64,000 bases of DNA from Trachythela sp. YZ-2020 (Eukaryota; Cnidaria; Anthozoa; Malacalcyonacea; Clavulariidae): the NCBI GenBank assembly GCA_016169945.1, contig JADLSH010000388.1, positions 6,832,501 through 6,896,500 of the forward strand, read 5' to 3'. The notes beneath the pieces are model-generated. The model did no database searches. It was not told the DNA's origin and saw only the letters and a program-made list of their open reading frames with translations. The position numbers and the translations under genes are program-made. Positions 54,201 to 57,130 of the stretch are shown here, in pieces (position 1 is the stretch's first letter; every line of letters starts with the position of its first letter).

Positions 54201-55445
54201 TTAGCTCGCAGTCACGACTCCATTGACTTGCATAAATGGCATAAAATCAGACTGGTCCGAGATTCCAAGGAAATGCGTCTCCATGTTGATAATCAAGATG
54301 TCGTCACTGCGATGAATGCGGGCGCCTTCACGAAAATTAATCTTAAGGAAATAATGTACGTTGGAACTGTTTATATGGATGACAAAACTTCGCCAGATAG
54401 GTAAGTTATTGAAACATTCAGATGTTATATTGGTTACAAGAAGTAATTCCAATATTGACCCGTTTCTCGGTAGAATGTTGAACAACCAGTAGGAACTAAC
54501 CAATTTATATTTCAGAATCTATGGTCGGGATTATTCAGAATTGAATGACAACTTCCAGTTCATTGGCTGTATGTCAAATGTGACGCTGAACGGCATGAGG
54601 CTGGACCTGAATTACCCTGGTGATGACGTAGTTAAAGAAAGATTAGTCACTGAGTGTACTTCATGTATACCTACACCGTGTAAACACAATGGAACCTGTG
54701 TCCCTGAACCTGGCTTTACATATTCATGCCGCTGTACGCCAAGTTTCACTGGTTCAGTTTGTGAAGTCCCTGGTACGTCATAAGGATGACTAGAATACTT
54801 TTAAGTATTTTAATTTAAAAATTACTGCCTTTTGGATTAAGAATGTTAATTTTACAATTTCTTTCTCGTATCTCTCCAGGTTGCGCTGTCGGGGCCCTGG
54901 ATCTAGCCTTCGTACTGGACGATTCAAACAGTGTTAACGACGAAGAATTTAATGACGTCATCAAGTTTGTGACATACATGATCGATGCCTACCCAGGGAT
55001 CTCAGAGCGTGGAACACGTGTGGGCGTGGTCATGTTTAGCACCCTTGCTGACATTTCTATTGCATTTGATCGCTACTATCAACGCAAACAACTTATTGCA
55101 GCTGTAGAAGGTCTGACAAGAAAACGTGGAAAGACGTTTATCAACGAAGGACTAGACAAAGCAGTTGAATTATTCACCCCAGTGCACGGGAGCCGTAATG
55201 ACGCGTCAAAGATTTTGGTGCTAATGACGGATGGTAAAAGTAAGGGTAATGTCGTTCCACCTGCACAGCGATTACGAGATAAAGATATTCGTGTAATTGT
55301 GGTTGGTGTTGGTAATGTTGATCCAAGACAGTTAGAACAAATTGCTGGAGTGAAAGAAAACGTGTTTAAAGTACCAACTTTCAAAGGACTTGAACCTGTG
55401 ATCGCGAAACTTATTCCCGCGTCATGTCCACGACCCAAGAGGTAA
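1..55445 (+). CDS. Giant extracellular multi-vWA/FK/GON/pentraxin/LamG mosaic protein (5' partial gene span)
   Basis: This entry is the whole gene span; individual exons follow. The frame is continuous through about 95 exons, apart from one lesion at 53320. Nearly all introns are phase 1 and module exons are symmetric (1-1), a hallmark of exon shuffling. Domain order is vWA pairs, vWA tetrads with FK modules, vWA, GON, vWA, FK x12, pentraxin, FK x7, (LamG-EGF) x3, vWA, stop. All these domains are extracellular adhesion or matrix modules, and cysteine-rich modules need the secretory pathway, so a secreted matrix or adhesion protein is inferred. The signal peptide must lie upstream of the window. 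No transmembrane helix is seen before the TAA at 55443-55445. It is possible, but less likely, that the region holds two genes; phase continuity and the absence of any internal start or stop argue for one. No known gene name fits with confidence. Confidence 0.8.
666..1211 (+). CDS. vWA domain B1 (MIDAS-less partner)
   Basis: A single 546-nt phase 1-1 exon after a TTTAG acceptor. It has the vWA fold landmarks (DVIFAMGSS, KYALIQYE, GRPFSRRVLVVFTDGR, VKIIPVVL). MGSSEP replaces the DxSxS metal motif, so metal-dependent ligand binding is unlikely here. It is the second half of the first visible pair. Confidence 0.85.
1382..1453 (+). CDS. Cysteine mini-module 1 (half follistatin-like domain)
   Basis: A 72-nt, 24-residue phase 1-1 exon: DPCFTKLC...ERC...KC with four cysteines. 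It matches the first half of the FK modules found later in the gene (DPC..xxC.....C..x..D.T.C) and lacks the CxC-Kazal remainder. It separates vWA pair 1 from pair 2. Acceptor CTATAG, donor GTAAGT. Confidence 0.75.
1612..2184 (+). CDS. vWA domain A2 with altered MIDAS
   Basis: A 573-nt phase 1-1 exon. The first strand reads EEIDLVFAIHGSPS: the MIDAS aspartate is replaced by histidine (HGSPS instead of DGSxS), which sets it apart from the other A-class domains. The TGAVTGD loop and ITDSSS keep the other metal-site positions. Confidence 0.85.
2380..2925 (+). CDS. vWA domain B2 (MIDAS-less)
   Basis: A 546-nt phase 1-1 exon, partner of A2. First strand IDVVFLMGASNP lacks the metal motif. The other B-class landmarks are present (RYAIIQYE, ARKILVVFSDGK, IKIISVTVGD). 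Acceptor CTCTAG, donor GTCTGT. Confidence 0.85.
3187..3258 (+). CDS. Cysteine mini-module 2
   Basis: A 72-nt exon encoding DPCNTEQC.KKERCEV...LC, with the same four-cysteine layout as mini-module 1. Acceptor TTCTAG, donor GTAAGA. It links vWA pairs 2 and 3. Confidence 0.75.
3436..4340 (+). CDS. vWA domain A3, split by a 332-bp intron
   Basis: Two exons, 3436-3801 and 4134-4340, with an intron between the MIDAS Asp loop (ILTDES) and the following helix. The other A-class vWA domains in this window are encoded by one exon. The MIDAS motif DGSSS is complete (ALDGSSSL). Both sides of the intron carry GGTAA, hinting at intron gain by insertion. The joined frame reads TDESLPGKKPAKKL, equivalent to TDGKSTGEKPPKRA in paralogues. 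Confidence 0.85.
3802..4133 (+). other. Intron inside vWA A3, probably gained
   Basis: 332 bp with no coding signal. Donor G|GTAATT and acceptor CCAG|GTAAAA share GGTAA. Equivalent A-class exons have no intron here, so insertion is the simplest explanation. Confidence 0.6.
4539..5066 (+). CDS. vWA domain B3 (MIDAS-less)
   Basis: A 528-nt phase 1-1 exon after a TTATGTAG acceptor. First strand MLDIVFVLGSRQP has no DxSxS. It carries SYFIVQYG, AKKVVVVFSSGP and IQIISVVLGD, the B-class signature. Partner of A3. Confidence 0.85.
5218..5289 (+). CDS. Cysteine mini-module 3
   Basis: A 72-nt exon encoding DPCFAKEC..SERCLV...IC, with four cysteines. Acceptor TTTCAG, donor GTAAGT. It lies between vWA pairs 3 and 4. 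Confidence 0.75.
5430..6002 (+). CDS. vWA domain A4
   Basis: A 573-nt phase 1-1 exon. The metal motif reads DGSET (VIALDGSETL), a conservative Ser-to-Thr change. Further landmarks are THVGLMEFS, GGRADAAKVLVVITDSK and VRVYVVDIGD... style strands. Acceptor TTTTTAG, donor GTAAGT. Confidence 0.88.
6290..6820 (+). CDS. vWA domain B4 (MIDAS-less)
   Basis: A 531-nt phase 1-1 exon with first strand VKDVVFVVGGSSV, no metal Asp, and LFALIRYA, AERVVVVFAS, VKVIPVVIGE. Partner of A4. The following intron (6821-7246) holds a duplicated GAT-rich segment. Confidence 0.85.
6966..7035 (+). repeat. Duplicated GAT/GGTGTTGTT segment
   Basis: ATGATGATGATAAGGGTGG followed by TGTTGTT occurs twice in succession inside the 426-bp intron 6821-7246. 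No coding signal in the intron. Confidence 0.7.
7247..7318 (+). CDS. Cysteine mini-module 4
   Basis: A 72-nt exon encoding DPCFAKKC.NNAKCKP...IC, with four cysteines; the exon ends in TGCA|GTAAGT. It links vWA pairs 4 and 5. Confidence 0.75.
7453..8007 (+). CDS. vWA domain A5
   Basis: A 555-nt phase 1-1 exon. The metal motif is EGSES: Asp is replaced by Glu (FALEGSESL). THVGVLEFS, EKVNTD and VLVLITGSK follow; the last has Gly in place of the usual MIDAS Asp, so metal binding is doubtful. Confidence 0.85.
8185..9067 (+). CDS. vWA domain B5, split by a 340-bp intron
   Basis: Two exons, 8185-8472 and 8813-9067, joined in phase 1 to read TRAHGMFKKDGRPGSRR. Other B-class exons have no intron here. 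The 8-mer GGTATGTT occurs at both intron ends (8472-8479 and 8813-8820), like a target-site duplication. The first strand LVDVIFALGSMGT lacks a metal site. Confidence 0.85.
8473..8812 (+). other. Intron inside vWA B5, probably gained
   Basis: 340 bp, no coding signal. The 8-mer GGTATGTT stands at both ends: one copy supplies the donor GT and the other begins the next exon. No terminal inverted repeat is evident. Confidence 0.6.
9666..9718. repeat. Perfect 26-bp palindrome in intron
   Basis: Two 26-bp arms separated by one base, starting GAGAACAATC and ending GATTGTTCTC. It lies in the 734-bp intron 9068-9801, which otherwise shows nothing I can name. The whole insert may be a short foldback element. 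Confidence 0.8.
9802..10011 (+). CDS. FK (follistatin-like + Kazal) module 1
   Basis: A 210-nt, 70-residue phase 1-1 exon with ten cysteines. A FOLN-like half (NPCAAVKC...AEC..C.C) is followed by a Kazal domain with CGSNRVTY and C.LKRDSC. Kazal domains often inhibit serine proteases, but in matrix mosaics they are usually structural. It closes the pair region and precedes the first tetrad unit. Confidence 0.85.
10221..13920 (+). CDS. vWA tetrad unit 1 (A-B-mini-C-D-FK)
   Basis: Six phase 1-1 exons: vWA-A 10221-10787 (ALDGSESL, intact DxSxS), vWA-B 10956-11495 (VMGSANP, no metal site), 63-nt mini-module 11693-11755 (DRCF...C..C...TTC), vWA-C 11935-12507 (AIEGTKRM), vWA-D 12974-13522 (VFGSTGK), FK module 13711-13920. 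It is the most divergent of the eight units and probably closest to the founder. The C-D intron is long (466 bp versus about 137 in units 2-5) and contains hairpins. The B domain ends in a Lys/Pro-rich linker (NKKPKKGKDPK). Confidence 0.87.
12508..12973. repeat. Hairpin-rich intron insertion
   Basis: Intron between vWA-C and vWA-D of unit 1, 466 bp against about 137 in units 2-5. It holds a perfect 23-bp inverted repeat with a 7-base loop at 12524-12576 (TTTAATAAACGAG... arms), then AT-rich palindromes around TTTATATAAA at about 12617-12660. Likely a MITE-type insertion. Confidence 0.6.
14041..17152 (+). CDS. vWA tetrad unit 2
   Basis: Exons: A 14041-14607 (ALDGSQSI), B 14759-15295 (VMGSAEP), mini 15376-15438, C 15541-16113 (AIEGTTRM), D 16251-16799 (VFGATEP), FK 16943-17152. 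From here on the C and D exons closely match those of units 3-5, including intron sequence, so units 2-5 share a recent common ancestor. The A domain keeps Asp-Ser-Ser metal positions plus TDGKSTG. Confidence 0.88.
17310..20394 (+). CDS. vWA tetrad unit 3
   Basis: Exons: A 17310-17876 (ALDGSESL), B 18053-18589 (VMGSADP), mini 18665-18727 (DPCFAAEC.DC...STTC), C 18855-19427, D 19564-20112, FK 20185-20394. The unit period to the next copy is 3242 bp. Introns are also near identical to unit 4, which shows recent tandem duplication of genomic DNA. Confidence 0.88.
20552..23643 (+). CDS. vWA tetrad unit 4
   Basis: Exons: A 20552-21118 (ALDGSKTL), B 21298-21834, mini 21911-21973, C 22103-22675, D 22813-23361, FK 23434-23643. 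Its A domain has DGSKT at the metal motif. B, C and D closely match unit 5, with an offset of 3249 bp. Confidence 0.88.
23801..26890 (+). CDS. vWA tetrad unit 5
   Basis: Exons: A 23801-24367 (ALDGSEIL), B 24547-25083, mini 25160-25222, C 25350-25922, D 26060-26608, FK 26681-26890. The last serine of DxSxS in the A domain is now Ile, a state shared by units 5-8. Few substitutions separate this unit from unit 4. Confidence 0.88.
27048..30157 (+). CDS. vWA tetrad unit 6 (hybrid)
   Basis: Exons: A 27048-27614, B 27794-28330, mini 28407-28469, C 28597-29169, D' 29280-29828, FK 29948-30157. A matches units 4-5, while the D' exon (VFAFGSTGTDA), its flanking introns and the FK module match units 7-8. 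The unit is therefore a recombinant between two sub-families. The FK module here has CAAVDC.HGAKC and CGSNEITY. Confidence 0.88.
29280..36781 (+). repeat. 3480-bp tandem duplication (units 6/7/8)
   Basis: Sequence from about the C exon of unit 6 (28597) to the end of D' in unit 7 recurs at +3480 bp with only scattered single-base differences, introns included. The third copy of D' is shifted by 3473 bp because of a 7-bp deletion in the preceding intron. This is a very recent genomic duplication or a homogenised array. Confidence 0.9.
30461..33637 (+). CDS. vWA tetrad unit 7
   Basis: Exons: A 30461-31030 (570 nt, one extra codon, ALDGSEIL, TNGKSTG with Asn replacing the MIDAS Asp), B 31272-31808, mini 31885-31947, C 32077-32649, D' 32760-33308, FK 33428-33637. 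It is repeated almost base for base as unit 8 at +3480 bp. The D' first strand reads FVFG against FAFG in units 6 and 8. Confidence 0.88.
33941..37108 (+). CDS. vWA tetrad unit 8
   Basis: Exons: A 33941-34510, B 34752-35288, mini 35365-35427, C 35557-36129, D' 36233-36781, FK 36899-37108. Nearly identical to unit 7 up to the end of D', where EEVVKKG replaces EEQVNKG; the FK module then diverges (CGSDDVTY, KMGAC). This marks the downstream edge of the duplicated array. Confidence 0.88.
37246..37794 (+). CDS. Single vWA domain after the array (MIDAS-less)
   Basis: A 549-nt phase 1-1 exon. First strand LDLAFLIGSSGKD lacks the metal Asp. THVAVVDYS, RPTAKKSLVIVT and VQVIVLALGD give the vWA fold. 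It is not part of a pair or tetrad and stands directly before the GON domain. The C-terminal helix region is Lys-rich. Confidence 0.85.
37898..38527 (+). CDS. GON domain
   Basis: A 630-nt phase 1-1 exon of 210 residues. It opens with SCRDVKSGGATEDGEYLL, then IKVYCHG, EYLELPAG, YFSRIRLNIDDLTV, YGTAGDCFS, FLIDLTDTGLKV and CGGWCGRC. This is the order and cysteine pattern of the GON domain at the C terminus of ADAMTS9/ADAMTS20/GON-1. No metalloprotease, disintegrin or TSP1 repeat is seen nearby, so the domain is used outside an ADAMTS protein. In GON-1-type proteins it is linked to matrix and secretory functions; its role here is unknown. Confidence 0.85.
38627..39433 (+). CDS. Canonical vWA domain with complete MIDAS
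   Basis: Two exons, 38627-38804 and 39066-39433, joined by a phase-2 intron, unlike the phase-1 pattern of the array. CQNPVDLGFALDGSSSVS has the full DxSxS. GATHF gives the MIDAS Thr and LFTDGNS the MIDAS Asp. It resembles conventional matrix vWA domains (matrilin or collagen VI type) more than the array copies do. Confidence 0.88.
39685..39894 (+). CDS. FK module, FK array 1 no. 1
   Basis: A 210-nt phase 1-1 exon. DPCSTTHCDFYGEC, then CKCPEKC and Kazal core VCGSDGRNYENDC. Ten cysteines. Acceptor CATAG, donor GTAAGG. It starts a run of twelve single-exon FK modules. Confidence 0.87.
40045..40260 (+). CDS. FK module, FK array 1 no. 2
   Basis: A 216-nt phase 1-1 exon. GLCSQKSCSNYSKC, CICPILSNC, Kazal core VCGQDGVAYVNDC. 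The Kazal Tyr-x-Asn motif is present. Donor GTATGT. Confidence 0.87.
40261..40748. other. Intron with possible decayed LINE fragment
   Basis: 488 bp. The minus strand around 40350-40460 reads like the Arg/Lys-rich tail of a retroelement ORF (RRK.GQAK and similar in alternating frames), but no intact frame or reverse transcriptase motif is seen. The call is weak. Confidence 0.2.
40749..40964 (+). CDS. FK module, FK array 1 no. 3
   Basis: A 216-nt phase 1-1 exon. DMCKAKKCSLYSKC, CKCPDERTC, Kazal core VCGTDGETYLNDC. It follows a long 488-bp intron. Donor GTAAGA. Confidence 0.87.
41046..41120 (+). repeat. Degenerate CCTAAC/ATCCTAAC repeat
   Basis: TCCTAACC, TCCTAACA, TCCTAACCC and similar words recur about seven times in the intron before the FK module at 41221. 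They resemble degenerate telomere-like repeats but are irregular. Confidence 0.6.
41221..41439 (+). CDS. FK module, FK array 1 no. 4
   Basis: A 219-nt phase 1-1 exon. DVCTFVKSCKNHAKC, CVCPMKEKC, Kazal core ICGSNDMTYENEC. One residue longer than its neighbours in the first loop. Confidence 0.86.
41440..41786. other. Intron, no feature recognised
   Basis: 347 bp between two FK exons. No coding signal, tandem repeat or inverted repeat that I can support. Confidence 0.6.
41787..42002 (+). CDS. FK module, FK array 1 no. 5
   Basis: A 216-nt phase 1-1 exon. GACQTKNCHRYATC, CICPKKSSC, Kazal core VCGSDGQTYPNEC. Acceptor GACAG, donor GTGAGT. Confidence 0.87.
42180..42392 (+). CDS. FK module, FK array 1 no. 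6
   Basis: A 213-nt phase 1-1 exon. GVCSTMNCQDYETC, CECPTVDAC, Kazal core VCGSDGKSYLNKC. Ends TGCA|GTGAGT. Confidence 0.87.
42554..42769 (+). CDS. FK module, FK array 1 no. 7
   Basis: A 216-nt phase 1-1 exon. NPCSVSSCRNNGTC, CACPLAKDC, Kazal core VCGSNRQTFKNEC, with Phe for the usual Tyr. Donor GTATGT after TGCT. Confidence 0.86.
42900..43109 (+). CDS. FK module, FK array 1 no. 8
   Basis: A 210-nt phase 1-1 exon. SPCTFASCKHKKKC, CSCPTSC, Kazal core VCGTDGKTYPTKC. The CxC loop is shorter than in its neighbours. No ATG-initiated open frame covers it, but splice sites and cysteine spacing are clear. Confidence 0.86.
43258..43345 (+). repeat. CCGCAA-rich degenerate repeat
   Basis: Repeated ACCGCAAC/AACCGCA words in an intron. 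A similar stretch occurs at 53505-53575 in another intron, suggesting a dispersed element. Confidence 0.5.
43445..43660 (+). CDS. FK module, FK array 1 no. 9
   Basis: A 216-nt phase 1-1 exon. DACSKVKCHSDSEC, CKCKDPSRC, Kazal core VCGTDGRTYKNKC. Acceptor TTTTCAG, donor GTACGT. Confidence 0.87.
43925..44140 (+). CDS. FK module, FK array 1 no. 10 (shortened FOLN half)
   Basis: A 216-nt phase 1-1 exon. GFIEGFCSLKNC has an extended N-terminal lead, and the loop before CVCPKVDDC is shortened (CNSKDKC). Kazal core VCGTDGNTYKNQC is standard. Confidence 0.86.
44307..44525 (+). CDS. FK module, FK array 1 no. 11
   Basis: A 219-nt phase 1-1 exon. DTCLGKNCSNNGKC, CKCPKLSAC, Kazal core VCGKTDQETYINHC with one extra residue in the reactive-loop region. 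Ends TGCT|GTATGG. Confidence 0.86.
44676..44812 (+). repeat. CTAC microsatellite
   Basis: Runs of CTAC with CTAT, CTAG and CTGC interruptions in the intron before the FK module at 44903. Apparent YLPTYLPT-type translation is a shadow of the repeat. Confidence 0.9.
44903..45112 (+). CDS. FK module, FK array 1 no. 12
   Basis: A 210-nt phase 1-1 exon. SVCSLVKCPFNGEC, CSCIRGC, Kazal core VCADDRKTYYSEC. It ends the first FK array; the pentraxin domain follows after a short intron. Confidence 0.86.
45228..46329 (+). CDS. Pentraxin domain (two exons)
   Basis: Exons 45228-45465 and 45932-46329, joined in phase 2 (VHK|KTGVVV). Landmarks of the pentraxin fold in order: YDLKFSGKEKDFVEF, VTVAFWVKTND, GTIFSYSVPG, LRLYVNG, KWHQITLTWQNNDGSWKLFKNG, GGILTLGHLQEE, FIGDLSQFNVWSKELPLSEI and a late Cys. 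Pentraxins bind phosphorylated or polysaccharide ligands in a Ca-dependent way. In other large matrix proteins such as SVEP1/polydom a pentraxin domain also coexists with vWA and EGF modules. The function here is inferred as ligand recognition. Confidence 0.85.
45466..45931. other. Intron within pentraxin domain
   Basis: 466 bp, phase 2. No coding signal; the acceptor GCTTTTAG is good. Nothing else is recognised. Confidence 0.6.
46330..46754. other. Intron with possible retroelement remnant
   Basis: 425 bp. It contains TCTTAATGTCTTCATCAGAGG, whose complement resembles the TGATGAAGAC word often seen near retroelement ends. There is no intact frame, so this is a weak suggestion only. Confidence 0.2.
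46755..46970 (+). CDS. FK module, FK array 2 no. 1
   Basis: A 216-nt phase 1-1 exon. DPCCGGTCPQFMTC has an unusual CC pair, then CVCQNVDDC and Kazal core VCGSDGKTYGNKC. It follows the pentraxin exon after a 425-bp intron. Confidence 0.86.
47072..47222 (+). repeat. CAT/ATC trinucleotide array
   Basis: Imperfect CATCAT/ATCACC tract filling most of the intron 46971-47262. Confidence 0.9.
47263..47478 (+). CDS. FK module, FK array 2 no. 2
   Basis: A 216-nt phase 1-1 exon. DACTETKCEFYASC, CVCPKIKSC, Kazal core VCGNNGKSYINEC. The preceding intron carries a CAT/ATC microsatellite. No ATG-initiated frame covers it. Confidence 0.86.
47479..47925. other. Intron, no feature recognised
   Basis: 447 bp between FK exons. 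No coding signal or repeat that I can support. Confidence 0.6.
47926..48135 (+). CDS. FK module, FK array 2 no. 3
   Basis: A 210-nt phase 1-1 exon. DHCMFTSCPFYGSC, CSCPEAYSC, Kazal core TVCASDGLSYIDEC. Ends TGTA|GTAAGT, immediately before a GAT-rich intron. Confidence 0.86.
48158..48530 (+). repeat. GAT-rich microsatellite intron
   Basis: Long imperfect GATGATG/GGTGGT array filling the intron after the FK exon ending at 48135. Apparent Asp- or Met-rich frames are repeat shadows. Confidence 0.9.
48603..48815 (+). CDS. FK module, FK array 2 no. 4
   Basis: A 213-nt phase 1-1 exon. NACSGEKCEAFTEC, CVCPETKDC, Kazal core VCGSNEKPYQNEC, with Pro before Tyr instead of Thr/Ser. Donor GTTAGT. No ATG-initiated frame covers it. 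Confidence 0.84.
49085..49297 (+). CDS. FK module, FK array 2 no. 5
   Basis: A 213-nt phase 1-1 exon. DLCSKMMCKFYSEC, CVCPKAKC, Kazal core MCGDDGNTYDSLC. The acceptor ATAAG has a weak, A-rich context. Confidence 0.84.
49460..49672 (+). CDS. FK module, FK array 2 no. 6 (shortened FOLN half)
   Basis: A 213-nt phase 1-1 exon. GIIENSCTLKTCKHYAVC, then a shortened loop KKGKCKCPKKEEC, Kazal core VCASDGQVYKNDC. It shares the extended lead and short loop with the module at 43925-44140, which suggests common descent. Confidence 0.85.
49840..50055 (+). CDS. FK module, FK array 2 no. 7
   Basis: A 216-nt phase 1-1 exon. SLCLFARCPLNGLC, CQCPDPKSC, Kazal core VCGTNDKTYNNTC. It is the last FK module; the laminin G block follows after 732 bp. 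Confidence 0.86.
50056..50787. other. Pyrimidine-rich intron before LamG 1
   Basis: 732 bp. The first 400 bp are T/C-rich (CTTCTTTTCTTCC-like). It contains the candidate microexon at 50461-50466 and no other coding signal. Confidence 0.5.
50461..50466 (+). CDS. Possible 6-nt microexon
   Basis: The sequence AAAAAG lies between CCACAG and GTACGT at 50461-50466. It would keep phase 1-1 and add two residues (Glu-Lys) between the last FK module and the first LamG domain. The frame is also intact if it is skipped. The splice sites look good but nothing else supports it. Confidence 0.3.
50788..52044 (+). CDS. Laminin G domain 1 + EGF 1
   Basis: Three exons, 50788-50974, 51419-51631 and 51788-52044, with internal phase-2 junctions splitting Arg codons. 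LamG landmarks are NGILLYADKK, FVALVLNNGYLEFR, WYHIKVTRKG, LYFGGV and DGFVGCLKDLKI. The last exon runs into an EGF domain (DDPCKTRPCENSAQC...CLCPKGFVGKRC). The fold is typical of laminin, agrin and perlecan matrix proteins. The first intron holds a large TGTGC array. Confidence 0.87.
51068..51245 (+). repeat. TATGC/TGTGC pentanucleotide array
   Basis: A short block of TATGC repeats followed by about 29 copies of TGTGC, essentially perfect, inside the intron of LamG 1. Frames such as LCCAVLCCAV on either strand are artefacts of the repeat. Confidence 0.95.
52104..52258 (+). repeat. CAT/ATC microsatellite
   Basis: Imperfect CATCATCAC tract in the intron between EGF 1 and LamG 2. Confidence 0.9.
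52336..53322 (+). CDS. Laminin G domain 2 + disrupted EGF 2
   Basis: Exons 52336-52522, 52666-52878 and 53070-53322. The exon lengths 187 and 213 match LamG 1 exactly. The LamG part is complete (DGMIVYGED, FISIGIKNGFVEVR, WHTIKVTRDE, FFTGCIKNFVI). The EGF starts normally (HPCIGKPCGDHGKC) but after DNFTF the CxC and Gly-Phe/Gly positions are lost, and the frame ends in TAG at 53320-53322 with no donor site. In EGF 1 and EGF 3 the third exon is 257 nt, so the stop falls a few bases before the expected exon end. It could be a real truncated isoform, an assembly error or a decayed exon. Confidence 0.75.
52901..53005 (+). repeat. GGAA microsatellite
   Basis: AAGG repeated about 25 times with one GGAGAAG break, in the intron after 52878. 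Confidence 0.95.
53323..53821. other. Region after the disrupted EGF 2
   Basis: 499 bp. No coding signal was found that would complete EGF 2 with a correct CxC pattern and donor. It contains CCGCAA-like words at 53505-53575. The acceptor CCCTTCTAG at 53813-53821 starts LamG 3. Confidence 0.5.
53822..54772 (+). CDS. Laminin G domain 3 + EGF 3
   Basis: Exons 53822-54002, 54176-54400 and 54516-54772, with the same phase layout as LamG 1 and 2. Landmarks are RVVYFTGEGS, HISIAMRDGFVEAR, WHKIRLVRDSKE, MYVGTV and NFQFIGCMSNVTL, then an intact EGF (IPTPCKHNGTC...CRCTPSFTGSVC). The third exon is 257 nt, as in EGF 1. Its intact frame and phase argue that transcription and splicing continue past the stop at 53320 in at least some alleles or isoforms. 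Confidence 0.85.
54880..55445 (+). CDS. C-terminal canonical vWA domain and stop
   Basis: Terminal exon after a TCTCCAG acceptor. GALDLAFVLDDSNSVN has a complete DxSxS. GVVMFS, GKTFIN (MIDAS Thr) and KILVLMTDGKSKG (MIDAS Asp) follow, and the domain closes with a Cys shortly before TAA at 55443-55445. CGA/CGT codons and GC are a little higher than in the array. AG|GTAAAG at the stop could be a donor, but no downstream coding sequence is seen. Confidence 0.88.
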
Positions 55446-55808
55446 AGCCTGTGTAAGCCTGTTTTCCACTTCAAATTAATCCTGTTTAATTAAGTGTATT
55501 TTCCACTTCAAATTGAGCCTGTTACGCCTGTTCTCCAATTTTACTTAAGCCTGTTTAAACCTGTTTCCCACTTCAAATTGAACATGTTAACCTTGTTTTC
55601 CACTGCAACCGAATCAAGACGGTACCGTAGCGGTTTCGTATTTATACACATAGATGGATTACCTATCACTATGCGTACAGGTTCGTCTGTGTATAAAAAC
55701 AGATTGTCTTGACGAATTCAAACAGCTGTTCCATTTCGTTTCCCCATTATACACAGACGAGTTATCAAACAAACTATATTTTCTCTGCATAAGTTCGTCA
55801 TAACATTA
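55446..55808. other. 3' flank of gene 1 with degenerate repeats
   Basis: Imperfect repeats of CCTGTTTTCCACTTCAAATT fill 55450-55610, followed by a 110-bp segment with inverted ends (GAATCAAGAC near 55610 and GTCTTGACGAATTC near 55710). No coding signal. No AATAAA was noticed before the foldback element. Confidence 0.5.
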
Positions 55809-56503
55809 CAGGTAAACTACGTCAAGCGTTCCTCTTTTCAGTTCCTAATTCATTTGCAATTTTCCTAATTACCTTTTCAATTTGCTCCTGAACCGATTCA
55901 AAGTTCCTCACTTCCTGTTTAAATCCCCTCATTTCCTGTTAACAATTCGAGGAAAAAACTCGCTGGTTTTGTTGAATTCGAAGTTGAGAGACGTTGTTAT
56001 TTAATTCCTTTCAAACAAAATTTACACTCTTAAATTGAAATAAAGAGCTAGAAGTAACAAAACTAAAGACTTTCGATTTTGAATTATTTAATTGAATTAG
56101 GGGGTCAAAGGTTCCTCTTGAAAAATTTTGACTTCCTGTTATTTTTTTCACTTCCTGTTACTGTAAAAGTCTTTATTTTTGTTACTTCTAGCTCTTTATT
56201 TCAATTTATGAGTGTAAATATTATTTCAAAGGAATTATATATAAGAATACAAAGTCTCTCAACTTCGAATTCAACAAAACCAGCGAGTTTTTGCGCTCGA
56301 ATATATTATTAACAGGAACTGAGGAACTTCTAACAGGAACTGAGGAACTTCTAACAGGAACTGAGGAACTTCTAATTGGCTTAGGAACATTGCAAATTTC
56401 CTCAAGGGATTTGCAACAAACGTTTTGAAAATTGCAAAGGTAATTAGGAAAATTGCAAATGAATTAGGAACTGAAAAGAGGAACGCTTGACGTAGTTTAC
56501 CTG
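55809..56503. mobile_element. 695-bp foldback / MITE-like element
   Basis: The left end CAGGTAAACTACGTCAAGCG is repeated inverted at the right end (CGCTTGACGTAGTTTACCTG). The arms match over about 70 bp, and matching blocks continue inward nearly to the centre (for example AACTCGCTGGTTTTGTTGAA against TTCAACAAAACCAGCGAGTT). No protein is encoded. No clear target-site duplication was found. It lies in the 3' flank of gene 1. Confidence 0.8.
56311..56374 (+). repeat. 21-bp tandem repeat x3
   Basis: AACAGGAACTGAGGAACTTCT occurs three times in a row within the right arm of the foldback element. Confidence 0.9.
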
Positions 56504-56816
56504 CAACAGATCATCCGTCTCTTGGCTATTAACCAATTCATGACAAAATTAGCCAACCATACTGCTTCAATTTGGTCACATGACGCGAGCAAAGTTACTA
56601 ATACTTTATTCTTCAATTTTTAGACCTTGAATGCGTCAACCAAGTGAAATTTAGTATAGTTGAATTAGAATAGATTTGAAGTATTGTTGTATTATGTAGA
56701 TCGCGTAGTTTTTGTATTACTATTTAAAATATTATAGACATGACTCTAAAACACTATTGAACATACGAATATAGTTAATTTGTTTACCATTGTTACAATT
56801 CTGTTGTATTTCTATT

Positions 56817-56822
56817 AATAAA
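56817..56822 (+). terminator. Candidate polyadenylation signal for gene 1
   Basis: AATAAA about 1.4 kb after the stop codon in a very AT-rich context. Another AATAAA at 56039-56044 lies inside the foldback element. Neither can be confirmed. Confidence 0.3.
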
Positions 56823-56919
56823 AATAATTTTACCAAATAGAAGGAAAGTACAGTCGAATTAACGTATTAACTTACTATAGATTACAAGTGATGCTTAGAA
56901 AATGGCTTACACATATGAA

Positions 56920-57130
56920 AACGTACAAGTTGTAACAACCCTGCAGCACACTTGTACCAATGTTGTTTCAAGATGTGTTCGCACTGCTTGTTCCCAGCTT
57001 GTTGACAACTTGCTACAAGGTTGTTGACTCAACAGACTTGTTATAAGTTGTTCCAACAACTTGTCATCATCCTGCAATTCAACAACTTGTGCAATTCAAC
57101 AAGTTGTGAGCAACAACCTTTGTAGCATGC
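56920..57130. repeat. ACAACTTGTTG palindromic repeat cluster
   Basis: Many direct and inverted copies of ACAAGTTGT/CAACTTGTTG words within 200 bp, non-coding. Confidence 0.7.
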
